A DNA stretch of 64,000 bases from Gemmataceae bacterium (GTDB lineage Bacteria; Planctomycetota; Planctomycetia; Gemmatales; Gemmataceae). Under the pieces are notes generated by a model. It had not been told where the DNA came from, did not search any database, and worked only from the letters and a program-made list of their open reading frames with translations. Each line of letters opens with the position of its first letter. The first letter of the stretch is position 1. The DNA is taken from positions 124,001 through 188,000 of the forward strand of contig LR594584.1 in assembly GCA_901538445.1 (NCBI GenBank), given 5' to 3'. Position numbers and translations under genes: made by a program. Below, piece by piece: positions 56,095 through 64,000 of the stretch.

Positions 56095-57160
56095 TCAGTC
56101 CGGGATCTCCGCGGCCTCGTCCCCGGCGAGCGCCCAGCCCTTCCGCCGCCCGACCTCGCAGTCCTGCAGCTTGGCAAGGCCCTTGGCCTTGTAGAGGGTG
56201 CCCGGGGCGATCCCCTTGCGGTCCGCCTCGTCGCGCACGTCGGACACGCGGCGGGGGCCGCCGGCCAGGAACTCGACCAGCCAGTCGACGCACTCGCGGA
56301 CCTTCGTGTCGGGGCGGCCGCCGGCCTGGGCGGCCCCGTCCCCGAGCTGCTCGGGGGGCGGGGGCGGGCTCGTGTCGTACTCGTTCCCCGCGTCGCCCAT
56401 CGTGATCCCGAGCGGGGGCGGGTACGGGCTGTTCGACTTGGTGACCTCCAACCGCCGCCGGCACTTCACGTCGGCGACGTTGGCCGCGGTCATCCGCACC
56501 ACCGTCCGCACCTTCTCGATCCCGCGGCGGCCGAGCACGGTCCCGCCGGCGTTCAGGTGCGTCAGGCACAGGACCGCGACGTTCCGCTTCCGGGCGAGGA
56601 CCTGGAGCGGCTGGTAGAACGCCTTCGCGTCCTCCTGCTTGCTCATGTTCCGGTCCGTCGCGTTGCCCACCGTGTCCACGATCACCATCAGCGGCCTGGT
56701 GACCTCGACCCGGCGGTCGAGCAGCGCGAAGTCCTCGGCGGTCTCCAGGCTCACCCCGCCGTACGGGTCCCCGGGGGCCGCGTTGAGCTTCACGCAGTCC
56801 GCGATCCCGAACGCCTCGCACAGGGTGACCATCTCCCCGTGGTGGTTGTCCGACACCACCCACAGGGCCACCGTCTCCCCGTCGTACCCGGCGCGGTGCG
56901 GCCCCTCGGGCCAGGGCAGGTTGTGCCGGACCCGGCGGACCAGGTCCGCGGCCAGCCGGGTCTTCCCGGTGCCGCCCTCGGCCCCGACGAGGGTCACCAC
57001 CCCGAGCTGGATCCACCCCTTCCACACCCACCGCAGGCCGGCCCCGGCCCGCTTCAGGTCCGCGATCCCGGCCACGTCCGCGGCCGAGCGGATCGCCCCG
57101 CCGACGTCGGCGGGCTCACCGTCGGCCCCGCGCCCGCGTGGCCCCCGCGCCGTTCTGGTG
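56095..57160 (-). CDS. RepA/AAA_25-like replicative ATPase, 5' end uncertain
   Basis: The frame contains a RecA-fold ATPase: Walker A LVGAEGGTGKTRLAADLV, Walker B PLMVIVDTVGN, and sensor-like VAVLCLTHLNAGG. A C-terminal winged-helix-like region follows (VSDVRDEADRKGIAPGTLYKAKG). This is the RepA/AAA_25 helicase-like group used for phage and plasmid replication. Conserved sequence begins near 57130; no credible start codon or ribosome-binding site is visible, because the frame meets the disturbed junction at about 57160-57240. In the inferred true order it would follow the primase-like gene directly. Confidence 0.75.
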
Positions 57161-57219
57161 TAGCCCGGACATCGGCTCGCACGCTGCGATGTGGTGCTGC
57201 GGCGGCGGAGCGGCACCGA

Positions 57220-57441
57220 AGAAGTCAAGCAGGGTCCGCGGTCGACTCCCCCGGTCTCCGCCAGCTCCGGAGGCTCGTCGGGCTGCACCTGGCGGCGAAC
57301 GGGCCGTCGAGCCTGGCGGCCCTCGAGCAGGTCCTGGAGGTGCCGGCGGACCAGCTCCGGGCGGTGCTCAACTGCCCGTGGTTCGCCGACCTGAAGGGGG
57401 CGTGGGGGCTCACGCCCGAGGGGAACCAGCACTGCCGTTGA
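57220..57441 (+). CDS. Small prophage protein, 5' end lost at the junction
   Basis: The frame LRQLRRLVGLHLAANGPSSL then LAALEQVLEVPADQLRAVLN and FADLKGAWGLTPEGNQHC ends at a TGA 15 bases before the next GTG. It resembles a small winged-helix protein (DNA-binding, about 70 residues). The N-terminus lies in the disturbed sequence near 57160-57240. Confidence 0.5.
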   Translation, partial: RSQAGSAVDSPGLRQLRRLVGLHLAANGPSSLAALEQVLEVPADQLRAVLNCPWFADLKGAWGLTPEGNQHCR

Positions 57442-57456
57442 CCCAGGAGACCTCAC

Positions 57457-57717
57457 GTGAACCGGTTCGACAGGCTGTCGAGGGCCATGGCCCTCAAGGT
57501 GCCCGAGGCTCCCGGTGGCCGGGTGTGGCAGCGCTGGGAGCTGACGGACGACACCGCCCCGGCGGCGATCGCTGCGGCCCAGCGTGAGGCGGTCCGGGAG
57601 GCCCGGGAGGCGCTCGGCCCGGGGGCGACGGTCGAGGAGCTGAGCGCGGCCGCCGTGCTGCCGGTGTGGACCGTGCGGCGGCGGCTGGAAGAGATCACCA
57701 ACCTGGAGGCGGCATGA
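57457..57717 (+). CDS. Small prophage HTH-like protein
   Basis: An 86-residue protein with a GTG start and GGAG site. The C-terminal part VEELSAAAVLPVWTVRRRLEE looks like a helix-turn-helix. It overlaps thyX by ATGA. Confidence 0.6.
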   Translation: MNRFDRLSRAMALKVPEAPGGRVWQRWELTDDTAPAAIAAAQREAVREAREALGPGATVEELSAAAVLPVWTVRRRLEEITNLEAA

Positions 57718-58517
57718 GCAACGCGGTCACGATGACGTCCGAGATCACGGTCCGGCCGGTGCAGAGCATGAGCGGCGACGCGATGGTGGTCGCCGCGGCC
57801 CGGGTGAGCACCTCGGGCGAGGAGGCGGCCGCCCTGGTCAACCTCCCGGCCGAGGAGAGCACCGGGCTGATCCGCTACCTGATGCGGCACCGGCACGGGA
57901 CGCCGTTCGAGCACTCGGCCCTGACGTTCTTCGTCCACGCCCCGATCTTCGTGTTCCGGGAGTGGCACCGGCACCGGATCGGCCACAGTTACAACGAGGA
58001 GTCGGCCCGGTACCGGCCGCTCAAGCCCGTGTTTTGGGTGCCGCGACGGGACCGGGCAATGATCCCCATCGATGGGTGGAAGCCGGGCCGGCCAAAGTTC
58101 CTCACGGTCGACCAGGCGATTCGGGTTGATTGGAAGAACAGCGGCCAGGGCCAGCACGGCACCACCACCGAGCTGACCGCCGAGGCCGACGAATGGTACG
58201 CCCGCGAGGTGGACCGGGACCGCCGCGCCTACCAACTCGCGTACGACTTGTACCAGGAGAGCCTCGCGGACGGCTACGCGCTCGAGGTGGCCCGGTGCAA
58301 GCTCCCGGTCGGGATCTACTCGTCGTGCTGGGTGACCGTCAACCTGCGGTCGCTGATGGCGTTCCTCTCGCTCCGCACGCACGAGCCGGCCGCCAACCAC
58401 GTCAGCTACCCGCAGGCCGAAATCGAGGAGGCCGCCCGCGCGTGCGAACAGGCGTTCAAGGCCGGGTGGCCCGTCACCCACGCCGCGTTCTGCGAGTTCG
58501 GAAGGGAGGCCCCGTGA
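57714..58517 (+). CDS. thyX: Flavin-dependent thymidylate synthase ThyX
   Basis: The 267-residue protein has the ThyX signature around HRHRIGHSYNEESARY (85-100) and the earlier RHRHGTPFEHSALTFFV. It ends in the usual helical part (LRSLMAFLSLRTHEPAANH). ThyX uses FAD, NADPH and methylene-tetrahydrofolate to make dTMP from dUMP. Phages often carry it to supply thymidine nucleotides. Length is normal for the family. It is translationally coupled to both neighbours (ATGA, GTGA). Confidence 0.93.
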   Translation: MSNAVTMTSEITVRPVQSMSGDAMVVAAARVSTSGEEAAALVNLPAEESTGLIRYLMRHRHGTPFEHSALTFFVHAPIFVFREWHRHRIGHSYNEESARYRPLKPVFWVPRRDRAMIPIDGWKPGRPKFLTVDQAIRVDWKNSGQGQHGTTTELTAEADEWYAREVDRDRRAYQLAYDLYQESLADGYALEVARCKLPVGIYSSCWVTVNLRSLMAFLSLRTHEPAANHVSYPQAEIEEAARACEQAFKAGWPVTHAAFCEFGREAP

Positions 58518-58933
58518 CCCACCTGCACCAGCTCGTTCACGCGGCGGTGACGTCGACGGGCACCAGGCCCCGGCCGACCGCCCCGCACGCCGAGGCGCTC
58601 CAGGCCGTGCCCGTCCGAATTGCCCTCTACCACCCGGGGGCCGAGCGGCCGTTCGCGGTGGTGGCGTGCGAGTCGTTCGCGCTGCACCCGCACCGGCCCG
58701 CGGGCACCGACGCCGGCGGCAACGCCACCCCCGAGCGGCAGGCCCGGTGCGTGCTCTCGTGCGTGGTGCCGCCCGAGGTCATCCTCGACCCGCACGCGGC
58801 GGCGGCAGTCGTCGAGGAGTCCGAGCCCCTGGAGCTGCTCGCGCCTCCCTTCGACGGGAGCACGCCGTTCCTCAGCACCACCGCCGGTCGCAGCGACAGG
58901 ACCCCGACTCCCGCACAGAAGAGCGCCCCGTGA
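58514..58933 (+). CDS. Prophage protein of unknown function
   Basis: A 139-residue protein starting with GTG and overlapping thyX by GTGA. Its beta-rich middle (VRIALYHPGAERPFAVVACESFALH) has no recognised family. The C-terminal third is Ser/Thr/Pro-rich and probably disordered. Confidence 0.55.
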   Translation: MTHLHQLVHAAVTSTGTRPRPTAPHAEALQAVPVRIALYHPGAERPFAVVACESFALHPHRPAGTDAGGNATPERQARCVLSCVVPPEVILDPHAAAAVVEESEPLELLAPPFDGSTPFLSTTAGRSDRTPTPAQKSAP

Positions 58934-59091
58934 AGTACGGCCACGTCTACCGGTGGCGGAAGTACCGCCCGGAGTTGTTCGGCAGGCGGTGCCGCATCCT
59001 GGCACACGGGAGCATGAACTCCCGGCTCGTGGAGTTCGAAGACGGGACGCGGCACGTGGTGAGCGGGAACGCACTCCGGAGGGCACCATGA
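58930..59091 (+). CDS. Small basic prophage protein
   Basis: A 53-residue protein (MKYGHVYRWRKYRPELFGRR, then LVEFEDGTRHVVSGNALRR) with a KOW/SH3-like beta pattern. GTGA overlap upstream, ATGA overlap downstream. Confidence 0.6.
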   Translation: MKYGHVYRWRKYRPELFGRRCRILAHGSMNSRLVEFEDGTRHVVSGNALRRAP

Positions 59092-59303
59092 GCGTCGAGC
59101 TGATCGAGGTGGGCACCGGCCACGTGTTCGAGATGACGGTCACCGAGGGCCCCGGCGGCAAGCTCACGTCGCGGCTCGAGCTGGTCTCCGGCCCGCCGGT
59201 GTCCGACGAGCAGTGGCTCCAGATCCGCCGCGTGGTGGTGCGGGCCCTGGTCGACGCGAGGTTCCGGGTGACCAACGTGCGGGAGGGCTATCGCGATGAG
59301 TGA
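59088..59303 (+). CDS. Small prophage protein
   Basis: A 71-residue protein (MSVELIEVGTGHVFEMTVTE) with an alternating beta pattern and a C-terminal helix. Function is unknown. ATGA overlap upstream; its last eight bases overlap the next gene. Confidence 0.55.
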   Translation: MSVELIEVGTGHVFEMTVTEGPGGKLTSRLELVSGPPVSDEQWLQIRRVVVRALVDARFRVTNVREGYRDE

Positions 59304-59820
59304 GGACCACGAGTTCGCCGCGCTGTTCGGCTTCGTCGAGCGGGCCGGTCCCAAGGACCCGCAGCCCCTGCTGCGGCTCGCCGACTGGTGCCAGGACCAC
59401 GACCGCCACGGGTGGGCGTTCGCGATGCGGTGGTGCGCCGGGATGGAGACCCGCCCGTTCTTCCGCCCGGACGTGAAGCGGTTCCCGTGGGAGTGGCTCC
59501 GCAGCCAGAACCAGTACCACCGCCTGTCCGGGCCGCAGGTCCGGGCGCGGGCCGCCGCCACGCTCCCCGCGGTGGTGTTCGACGCGATGGACGACACCGA
59601 CCGGTCCGACCCGATCGCCGCGTACAGCGAGTGCCTGTGGGCGTACAAGGCGCTGACGTCGGCGCTCGCGGACCTGACTCTGATCCTGGCGATCCCGGAC
59701 CTCCCGGCGACCGTCACCAAGCCCGCGGAGGTCGAACTGGCGTGCTGCCGCGGGTGCGGGGTGGCTCGGAACAAGTACGTCGCGACCTGTCCCGTGTGCA
59801 AGCTAACCGAGGCCCCGTGA
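59296..59820 (+). CDS. Prophage protein with TIGR02996-like start and zinc-ribbon end
   Basis: A 174-residue protein. The segment PLLRLADWCQDHDRHGWAFA resembles the planctomycete repeat-companion domain (TIGR02996, pattern RLxxADWLEE). The C-terminus has CCRGCGVARNKYVATCPVCK, a zinc ribbon. The host-like domain suggests the phage is long adapted to planctomycetes. Confidence 0.6.
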   Translation: MSEDHEFAALFGFVERAGPKDPQPLLRLADWCQDHDRHGWAFAMRWCAGMETRPFFRPDVKRFPWEWLRSQNQYHRLSGPQVRARAAATLPAVVFDAMDDTDRSDPIAAYSECLWAYKALTSALADLTLILAIPDLPATVTKPAEVELACCRGCGVARNKYVATCPVCKLTEAP

Positions 59821-60131
59821 CCCCCGACCAGCCGCCGCTGTTCGACGTGTCCGCCGTGCTGCCGCTCGCCCCGGCCCGCCCCCTCATCGACCCCATCGTC
59901 ATCCGGCCGGCCGCCGAGCTGGTCCCGCTCCCCGAGCCCGAGCTGTGGGCCTTCCTGTTCCTGGCGGCCCACCTCCGGGACCGGCCGCCCCCGGGCCGGC
60001 GGGCCGCCCGGGTGCTCAAGTACGCCGGCCGGGCGGCCGAGCTCGAGTGCCTCGACCACGGCGTCGTGACCGCCGAGCAGTGGGCCGCCGTCTTCGGGCG
60101 GACCCTCCCCGTCCCCCGCAAGCCCCGGTGA
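59817..60131 (+). CDS. Small prophage protein
   Basis: A 104-residue protein with a GTGA overlap upstream. Its C-terminal half (EPELWAFLFLAAHLRDR, AARVLKYAGRAAELECLDHG, TAEQWAAVFG) is helical and might be a small HTH-type domain. It is the last gene before a gap of about 130 bases and the terminase genes. Confidence 0.55.
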   Translation: MTPDQPPLFDVSAVLPLAPARPLIDPIVIRPAAELVPLPEPELWAFLFLAAHLRDRPPPGRRAARVLKYAGRAAELECLDHGVVTAEQWAAVFGRTLPVPRKPR

Positions 60132-60261
60132 GAGGGTGTCCCCGGTACCCTCCCCGGACCCCCGGCGGGTGAACCCCAGAGGGGGTAAAGGGGGAGGCTT
60201 CGTTCCGCCGCTGTATACGGCTCCACACGTCCCCACCGCACGTTCCGGCTAACCTCGCGGC

Positions 60262-61062
60262 ATGGCCCTTACCCCCAAGCAGCAGCGGTTCGCCGAGGAG
60301 TACCTCGCCGACCTCAACGCCACCCAGGCCGCCGTCCGGGCCGGGTACTCGGCCAAGACGGCCCGGCAGATCGGCGACCGCCTGTTGACAAATGTTGACA
60401 TCGCCGCCGAGATCGCCCGCCTGCAGCAGGCCCGGGGGGAGCGGACCCGGGTGACCGCCGACCAGGTGCTACTTCGATGGTGGCAGCTCGCCACCGCCGA
60501 CCCCAACGAGCTGATCGAGCACCGGCGGACGTGCTGCCGGTACTGCCACGGGGCCGGGTTCCGGTACCAGCGGACCGCCGGGGAGCTGGACACCGCCCGC
60601 CGGGCCCACGAGGCCGAGGCGAGGAAGCCGCGGCGGGGGAAGCCGCCCCCGGAGCCGTTCGACGACGCCGGCGGGTCGGGGTACGACGCCCGGAAGCCGC
60701 CGCACCCCGGGTGCCCGGAGTGCTTCGGCGAGGGGGTCGGGGCCGTGTTCGCGAAGGACACGCGGCGCCTGTCGCCGGCGGCCCTCGCGCTGTACGCGGG
60801 GGTGAAGCAGACGAAGGACGGGTTCGAGGTCAAGGTGCACGACCAGGCCGCGGCCCTGGCGAACGTCGCCCGGCACCTGGGCATGTTCGTGGAGCGGCAC
60901 GAGCACACGGGGGCCGGCGGCGGGCCGGTGCAGCATGAACACTCCCTCACCAGCCGCATCGACCAGCTCGCCGCCGCGTTCGAGGGCGCAGCGGATCGCG
61001 CGGGCGAAGGCGGTCCTCCAGGCGACGGTGCTGGAGAACCGGTGGATCCCGGAGAAGGTTAA
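60262..61062 (+). CDS. terS: Phage terminase small subunit
   Basis: The 266-residue protein begins with the classical terminase-small signature LTPKQQRFAEEYLADLNATQ then AAVRAGYSAKTARQIG (a DNA-binding HTH). Two CxxC pairs (CCRYCHGAGF and GCPECFGEG) form a zinc-binding insert. The C-terminal part is helical and ends in a Gly/Glu-rich tail. It recognises the packaging site and loads the large subunit. It overlaps the large subunit gene by 128 bases. Confidence 0.9.
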   Translation: MALTPKQQRFAEEYLADLNATQAAVRAGYSAKTARQIGDRLLTNVDIAAEIARLQQARGERTRVTADQVLLRWWQLATADPNELIEHRRTCCRYCHGAGFRYQRTAGELDTARRAHEAEARKPRRGKPPPEPFDDAGGSGYDARKPPHPGCPECFGEGVGAVFAKDTRRLSPAALALYAGVKQTKDGFEVKVHDQAAALANVARHLGMFVERHEHTGAGGGPVQHEHSLTSRIDQLAAAFEGAADRAGEGGPPGDGAGEPVDPGEG

Positions 61063-62392
61063 GGCCGGGCTGTTCCCGAAGCAGGTCGAGTTCCTGTGCT
61101 ACGAGGGGCGGGAGGCCCTGTACGGCGGGTCGGCCGGCGGGGGCAAGTCGGCCGCCCTCCTCATCGCCGCGCTGCAGTACGTGGACGAGCCCGGGTACAG
61201 TGCGCTCCTGCTCCGCCGGCACTACACCCAGCTCACCAAGTCGGACAGCATCCTCGCGAAGGCCCTGGAGTGGCTGCTGCCGCTGAGGGTCCGGTACCAC
61301 GCGTCGGAGCACAAGTTCACGTTCCCGAGCGGGGCCACGCTCGAGTTCGGCCACATCGCGAACGAGGCCGCGGTGTACAACTTCCAGGGCGGGGCCTGGG
61401 CGTTCGTCGGGGCGGACGAGACGACGCAGTTCAGCGGGCCGATGCTCGCGTACCCGCGGACCCGGCAGCGGCGGGTGACGGGCTCCAGGATCCCGATCCG
61501 GTGGCGGGGCGGCACGAACCCGGGCGGGATCGGGCACGACTACGTGAAGGAGCGGTACGTCAAGGCCAAGGACGGGTCGGACCCCGCCACGCCCGACCGG
61601 CAGTTCTTCCCGGCGAAGCTCTCCGACAACCCCCACATCGACCAGGACGACTACGTCCGCCAGCTCAAGGACGCCGGCGTCGACGGGGTGCTCCTGGACC
61701 AGCTCCTCAAGGGCGACTGGGACGCGGTCGCCGGCGGGCGGTTCAAGCCCGAGTGGTTCGGGCGGGTGTACCGCGACCCGAGCAGCCCGGACTTCCTGCG
61801 GCTGGTCCGCGACGGCCAGGAGGTCGAGCGGTTCAAGTGGACCGACCGGCCGCGGTTCCAGACCTGCGACCCCGCGGCCTCGACGTCGGCCCGCGCGGAC
61901 TACTTCGTTCTGTCGACGTGGTGCGTGACGCCGAAGGCCAACCTGGTGTGGCTGGCGTGCGAGCGGGGGAAGTGGGAGATCCAGGAGCAGGTCGGGTTGT
62001 GCCAGGCGAGCTACCTGCGGTGGCGGCCCCAGTTCGTCGTGGTCGAGGAGTTGCTGAACCAGCGGTCGCTGTGCCAGATCCTGCGGCGGAGCACGACGCC
62101 GGCGATGGTCGTCCACGGGAAGACGCCGGGCGGGCGGAAGAAGCTCGAGCACGCCCTGGCGGCGATCGTGCTGGCGAGCACGGGCCGTGTGTACCTGCCG
62201 GGCGACAACCCGCAGTTCCCGCTCGACGACGTGGTCGCCGAGACGACCCGGTTCACGGGCGACGAGGACCTCGACGCCAACGACGACATCGTCGACACGT
62301 TCAGCTACGCTGCCGAGTGCATGCCCATGCTCGGCGGCGGGACGGGTGGCGGAAGGCCGGGAGTGTGGGCACCATCGGGGGTTCGGAGATGA
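60935..62392 (+). CDS. terL: Phage terminase large subunit
   Basis: The 485-residue protein has the packaging ATPase with Walker A GGSAGGGKS (64-72) and Walker B WAFVGADE (155-162, with catalytic Glu). The C-terminal RNase H-like nuclease contributes Asp in FQTCDPAAS, VVVEELL and ANDDIVDTFSYA. It cuts concatemeric DNA and drives it into the prohead. Length and motif order are normal, so the prophage packaging module appears intact. Confidence 0.93.
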   Translation: MNTPSPAASTSSPPRSRAQRIARAKAVLQATVLENRWIPEKVKAGLFPKQVEFLCYEGREALYGGSAGGGKSAALLIAALQYVDEPGYSALLLRRHYTQLTKSDSILAKALEWLLPLRVRYHASEHKFTFPSGATLEFGHIANEAAVYNFQGGAWAFVGADETTQFSGPMLAYPRTRQRRVTGSRIPIRWRGGTNPGGIGHDYVKERYVKAKDGSDPATPDRQFFPAKLSDNPHIDQDDYVRQLKDAGVDGVLLDQLLKGDWDAVAGGRFKPEWFGRVYRDPSSPDFLRLVRDGQEVERFKWTDRPRFQTCDPAASTSARADYFVLSTWCVTPKANLVWLACERGKWEIQEQVGLCQASYLRWRPQFVVVEELLNQRSLCQILRRSTTPAMVVHGKTPGGRKKLEHALAAIVLASTGRVYLPGDNPQFPLDDVVAETTRFTGDEDLDANDDIVDTFSYAAECMPMLGGGTGGGRPGVWAPSGVRR

Positions 62393-62634
62393 GCCGCGAC
62401 GACATCGAGGAGATCACGCCCGACCAGTTCGACGCGTCGTGGGGCGACCGCGGGCAGGTGTACGACGCGAACGGCCGGCGGCTGGAGTACGTCCGCCGGT
62501 GGAACCTGCGGACCGGGGAGGTCACGCGGTACGTCCGGGACGAGAAGGGCGGGTTCGCCACCACCCACAACGGCTGGGCGATCGCCACGGTGACGGAGCG
62601 GCACCCGGCCCCGCTGACGTTCGTCCCGGCCTAG
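62389..62634 (+). CDS. Small prophage protein downstream of terL
   Basis: An 81-residue protein (MSRDDIEEITPDQFDASWGD) with a beta-rich middle (EYVRRWNLRTGEVTRYVRDE). ATGA overlap with terL. Its TAG stop is inside the palindrome CTAG shared with the convergent gene. Confidence 0.6.
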   Translation: MSRDDIEEITPDQFDASWGDRGQVYDANGRRLEYVRRWNLRTGEVTRYVRDEKGGFATTHNGWAIATVTERHPAPLTFVPA

Positions 62635-63857
62635 GTCACCGCGACCGTCCGGTCGGTCCCCGGCTGGAAGCTCACGTCGGTCGGGCGGCACCGGTTGAAC
62701 TTCAGGTTGTACGACCCGCACGCGTGCCGCGGGTCGATCCAGGACCCGCCCGCGTTCAGCTCGACGGTCCCGCCGACCGCGACGCTCCCCGGGGCCTCGG
62801 AGAAGTCGAGCGTCGCGCCGACGCCCACCACGGGGCTGTTCCCCGTGGCCCCGGTCGACCGCCACGCGACCGAGCCGGCCAGCACCTTGAGCCCCGCGTT
62901 CCCGCACGCCGCGGCCCGGGCCATCGTCCCGGAGCCACTCTCGAGCTGCTGGAGGGTCGTCACCGACGCCTCGCCCCGCCACTGGCAGTTCTTCAGCACC
63001 ACGTCCCCGACCGTCGCGCCCGCCCCCCACCGCACCGCGGCCTGTTCGCCCGTCAGAGTCAGGACTGCCCCCGTTTGGCCGTCGAGCGGGGACACCGCCA
63101 CCCCCGAGGCCAGCACCCCGAGCGTCGAGCCCGCGAACAACCCGGTGACCTCGACGGGCTCGGCGTCGAGCACCGCGGACGCGACCCCGGTGACGGTGTA
63201 CGCCGCGGCCGACCCGGCCGTGCACTTGACCCGCACCGCGCCGGCCTGGTCCTGCCCGTTGGTCTGCAGGAACACCGTCGTGCCCGCGACCTCGAGGTGC
63301 GTCGGGCGGTACTCGGGGTAGCCGACGTCCGAGGTGTCCGGGAGCCCGACCCGGCCCGTGTGCGAGCCCACCCGGCGGACCGTGAACACGTCGGTGTTGC
63401 CGCCGAGGTTCCACAGCACCGGGACCGCGGTGTTGCCGATCACCGCGGTGTCCCCCGTGGTGGGCAGCGCGCCGGTGTCGAAGTTCACCGGGTCGGTCCA
63501 GTCGCTGGGGCTGAGCGGGGCCGTCGTCGTGCTCGAGTTGTACGTCCCGGTGCCCGAGCACGCCAGCGTGAACGGCTTCCCGTCGTCCGGGCCGGTCACC
63601 TTGATCGTCGTGTTCGTGGCCCCGGCCGCGAACGTCAACTCCGTGAACTCCGGGTCGTCGAGCGCGCCGAGCGCGGCCAGGAGGTTGGTGGTGAGGACCG
63701 CGGCCGACGTGTCCACCCCCGTGGCCGCGGTGTAGGTGAACGCCTTCGCGCCGACGGTGGTGATGAAGGTGGTGCCGTTGGCGAAGCTGCCGACGGTGAT
63801 CGTGTCGACCTGAGCCCGCTTCCGCTGCCGCCCGACCCAGTTGACGATCCCAGGCAT
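62631..63857 (-). CDS. Beta-rich prophage protein, possibly structural
   Basis: A 408-residue protein (MPGIVNWVGRQRKRAQVDTI) rich in Gly, Thr, Val and Ser, with repeated beta-strand-like stretches. There is no signal peptide. Composition resembles virion or tail/decoration proteins. It is the only late-region gene on the minus strand and could therefore be a cargo (morphon/moron-like) gene. Function is not established. Confidence 0.6.
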   Translation of the reverse strand: MPGIVNWVGRQRKRAQVDTITVGSFANGTTFITTVGAKAFTYTAATGVDTSAAVLTTNLLAALGALDDPEFTELTFAAGATNTTIKVTGPDDGKPFTLACSGTGTYNSSTTTAPLSPSDWTDPVNFDTGALPTTGDTAVIGNTAVPVLWNLGGNTDVFTVRRVGSHTGRVGLPDTSDVGYPEYRPTHLEVAGTTVFLQTNGQDQAGAVRVKCTAGSAAAYTVTGVASAVLDAEPVEVTGLFAGSTLGVLASGVAVSPLDGQTGAVLTLTGEQAAVRWGAGATVGDVVLKNCQWRGEASVTTLQQLESGSGTMARAAACGNAGLKVLAGSVAWRSTGATGNSPVVGVGATLDFSEAPGSVAVGGTVELNAGGSWIDPRHACGSYNLKFNRCRPTDVSFQPGTDRTVAVT

Positions 63858-63906
63858 GTCCGGCCCCCGTGAGGTGTGAGCCGAATGTAGCCGCTACGCT
63901 CGCCCC

Positions 63907-64000
63907 ATGCCGAGCGTGTGGAAAGAGGTCCTGTTGCCGGGCCGCCAGCAGACCGCCGACGGGGAGTGGTTCACCATCTCCCGCCGGAAGGTCCTGCAGG
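63907..64000 (+). CDS. Start of a further prophage gene, cut by the window end
   Basis: The ATG opens MPSVWKEVLLPGRQQTADGE and stays open to the last base (31 residues). It is divergent from the beta-rich gene with a 49-base gap. Its identity cannot be judged. Confidence 0.5.
   Translation, partial: MPSVWKEVLLPGRQQTADGEWFTISRRKVLQ

Overview
This window looks like the chromosome of a Gemmata-type planctomycete. It is very GC-rich. It carries the planctomycete pairing of a DUF1592-family cytochrome-like protein with a DUF1552 protein, a DUF1559 prepilin-like protein with a small lipoprotein partner, a DUF1580 protein, and a large surface protein with an N-terminal ELENRTVPA-type signature. No rRNA, intact tRNA or CRISPR array was seen.

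Region 1 (about 0.3-20.8 kb) is host chromosome. A DUF1592/DUF1552 pair is followed by a GntR/FCD regulator that converges on a five-gene operon. That operon encodes a prepilin-like protein, a lipoprotein, a cyclically permuted kelch lipoprotein, an MFS transporter and an N-acetylneuraminate-lyase-like aldolase, so I read it as a sialic-acid (or related acyl-sugar) uptake and breakdown module. The regulator gene and the operon have matching promoters with the same putative operator at the same distance. Next come a Tat-exported sugar isomerase-like protein, a repeat-rich spacer, SelO, an RRM protein, a KatG with a signal peptide, a deaminase/FAD oxidoreductase pair and a secreted coiled-coil protein.

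Region 2 (about 20-38 kb) is accessory DNA: remnants of a Dam methylase, an ISAs1 transposase and a helicase, a large surface protein, three identical tandem IS630-type elements, and a P4-like primase-helicase with an excisionase-like protein. A degraded tRNA 3' fragment lies near 19.9 kb and a better preserved one at 37.83 kb, both in the same orientation. This is what repeated island insertion into one tRNA-Arg gene would leave.

Region 3 (about 38 kb to the end) is a prophage that runs off the window. Early and middle genes (WH and DUF1580 proteins, Sak4-like ATPase, SWIM protein, AlpA, CsrA, VRR nuclease, DUF1643, cupin, primase-like) and later genes (ThyX, small proteins, terminases) lie on the plus strand, tightly packed with ATGA/GTGA overlaps. 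The block 52.8-57.2 kb (RepA-like ATPase, DEDDh exonuclease, others) is on the minus strand. It is preceded by about 5.7 kb (47.1-52.8 kb) with no coherent genes, which I recognise as two badly degraded, insertion-rich copies of 55.9-57.1 kb and 57.2-59.1 kb. Their arrangement implies that the minus-strand block is inverted relative to the true phage operon, through misassembly with unpolished long-read sequence or a real inversion. Genes there should be used with caution.

The most promising biology is the prophage CsrA with an in-frame N-terminal membrane helix, the GntR regulon with identical promoter geometry, the tandem IS630 array that regenerates stop codons from its TA target, and the CGGTCACA repeat cluster beside the P4-like primase.
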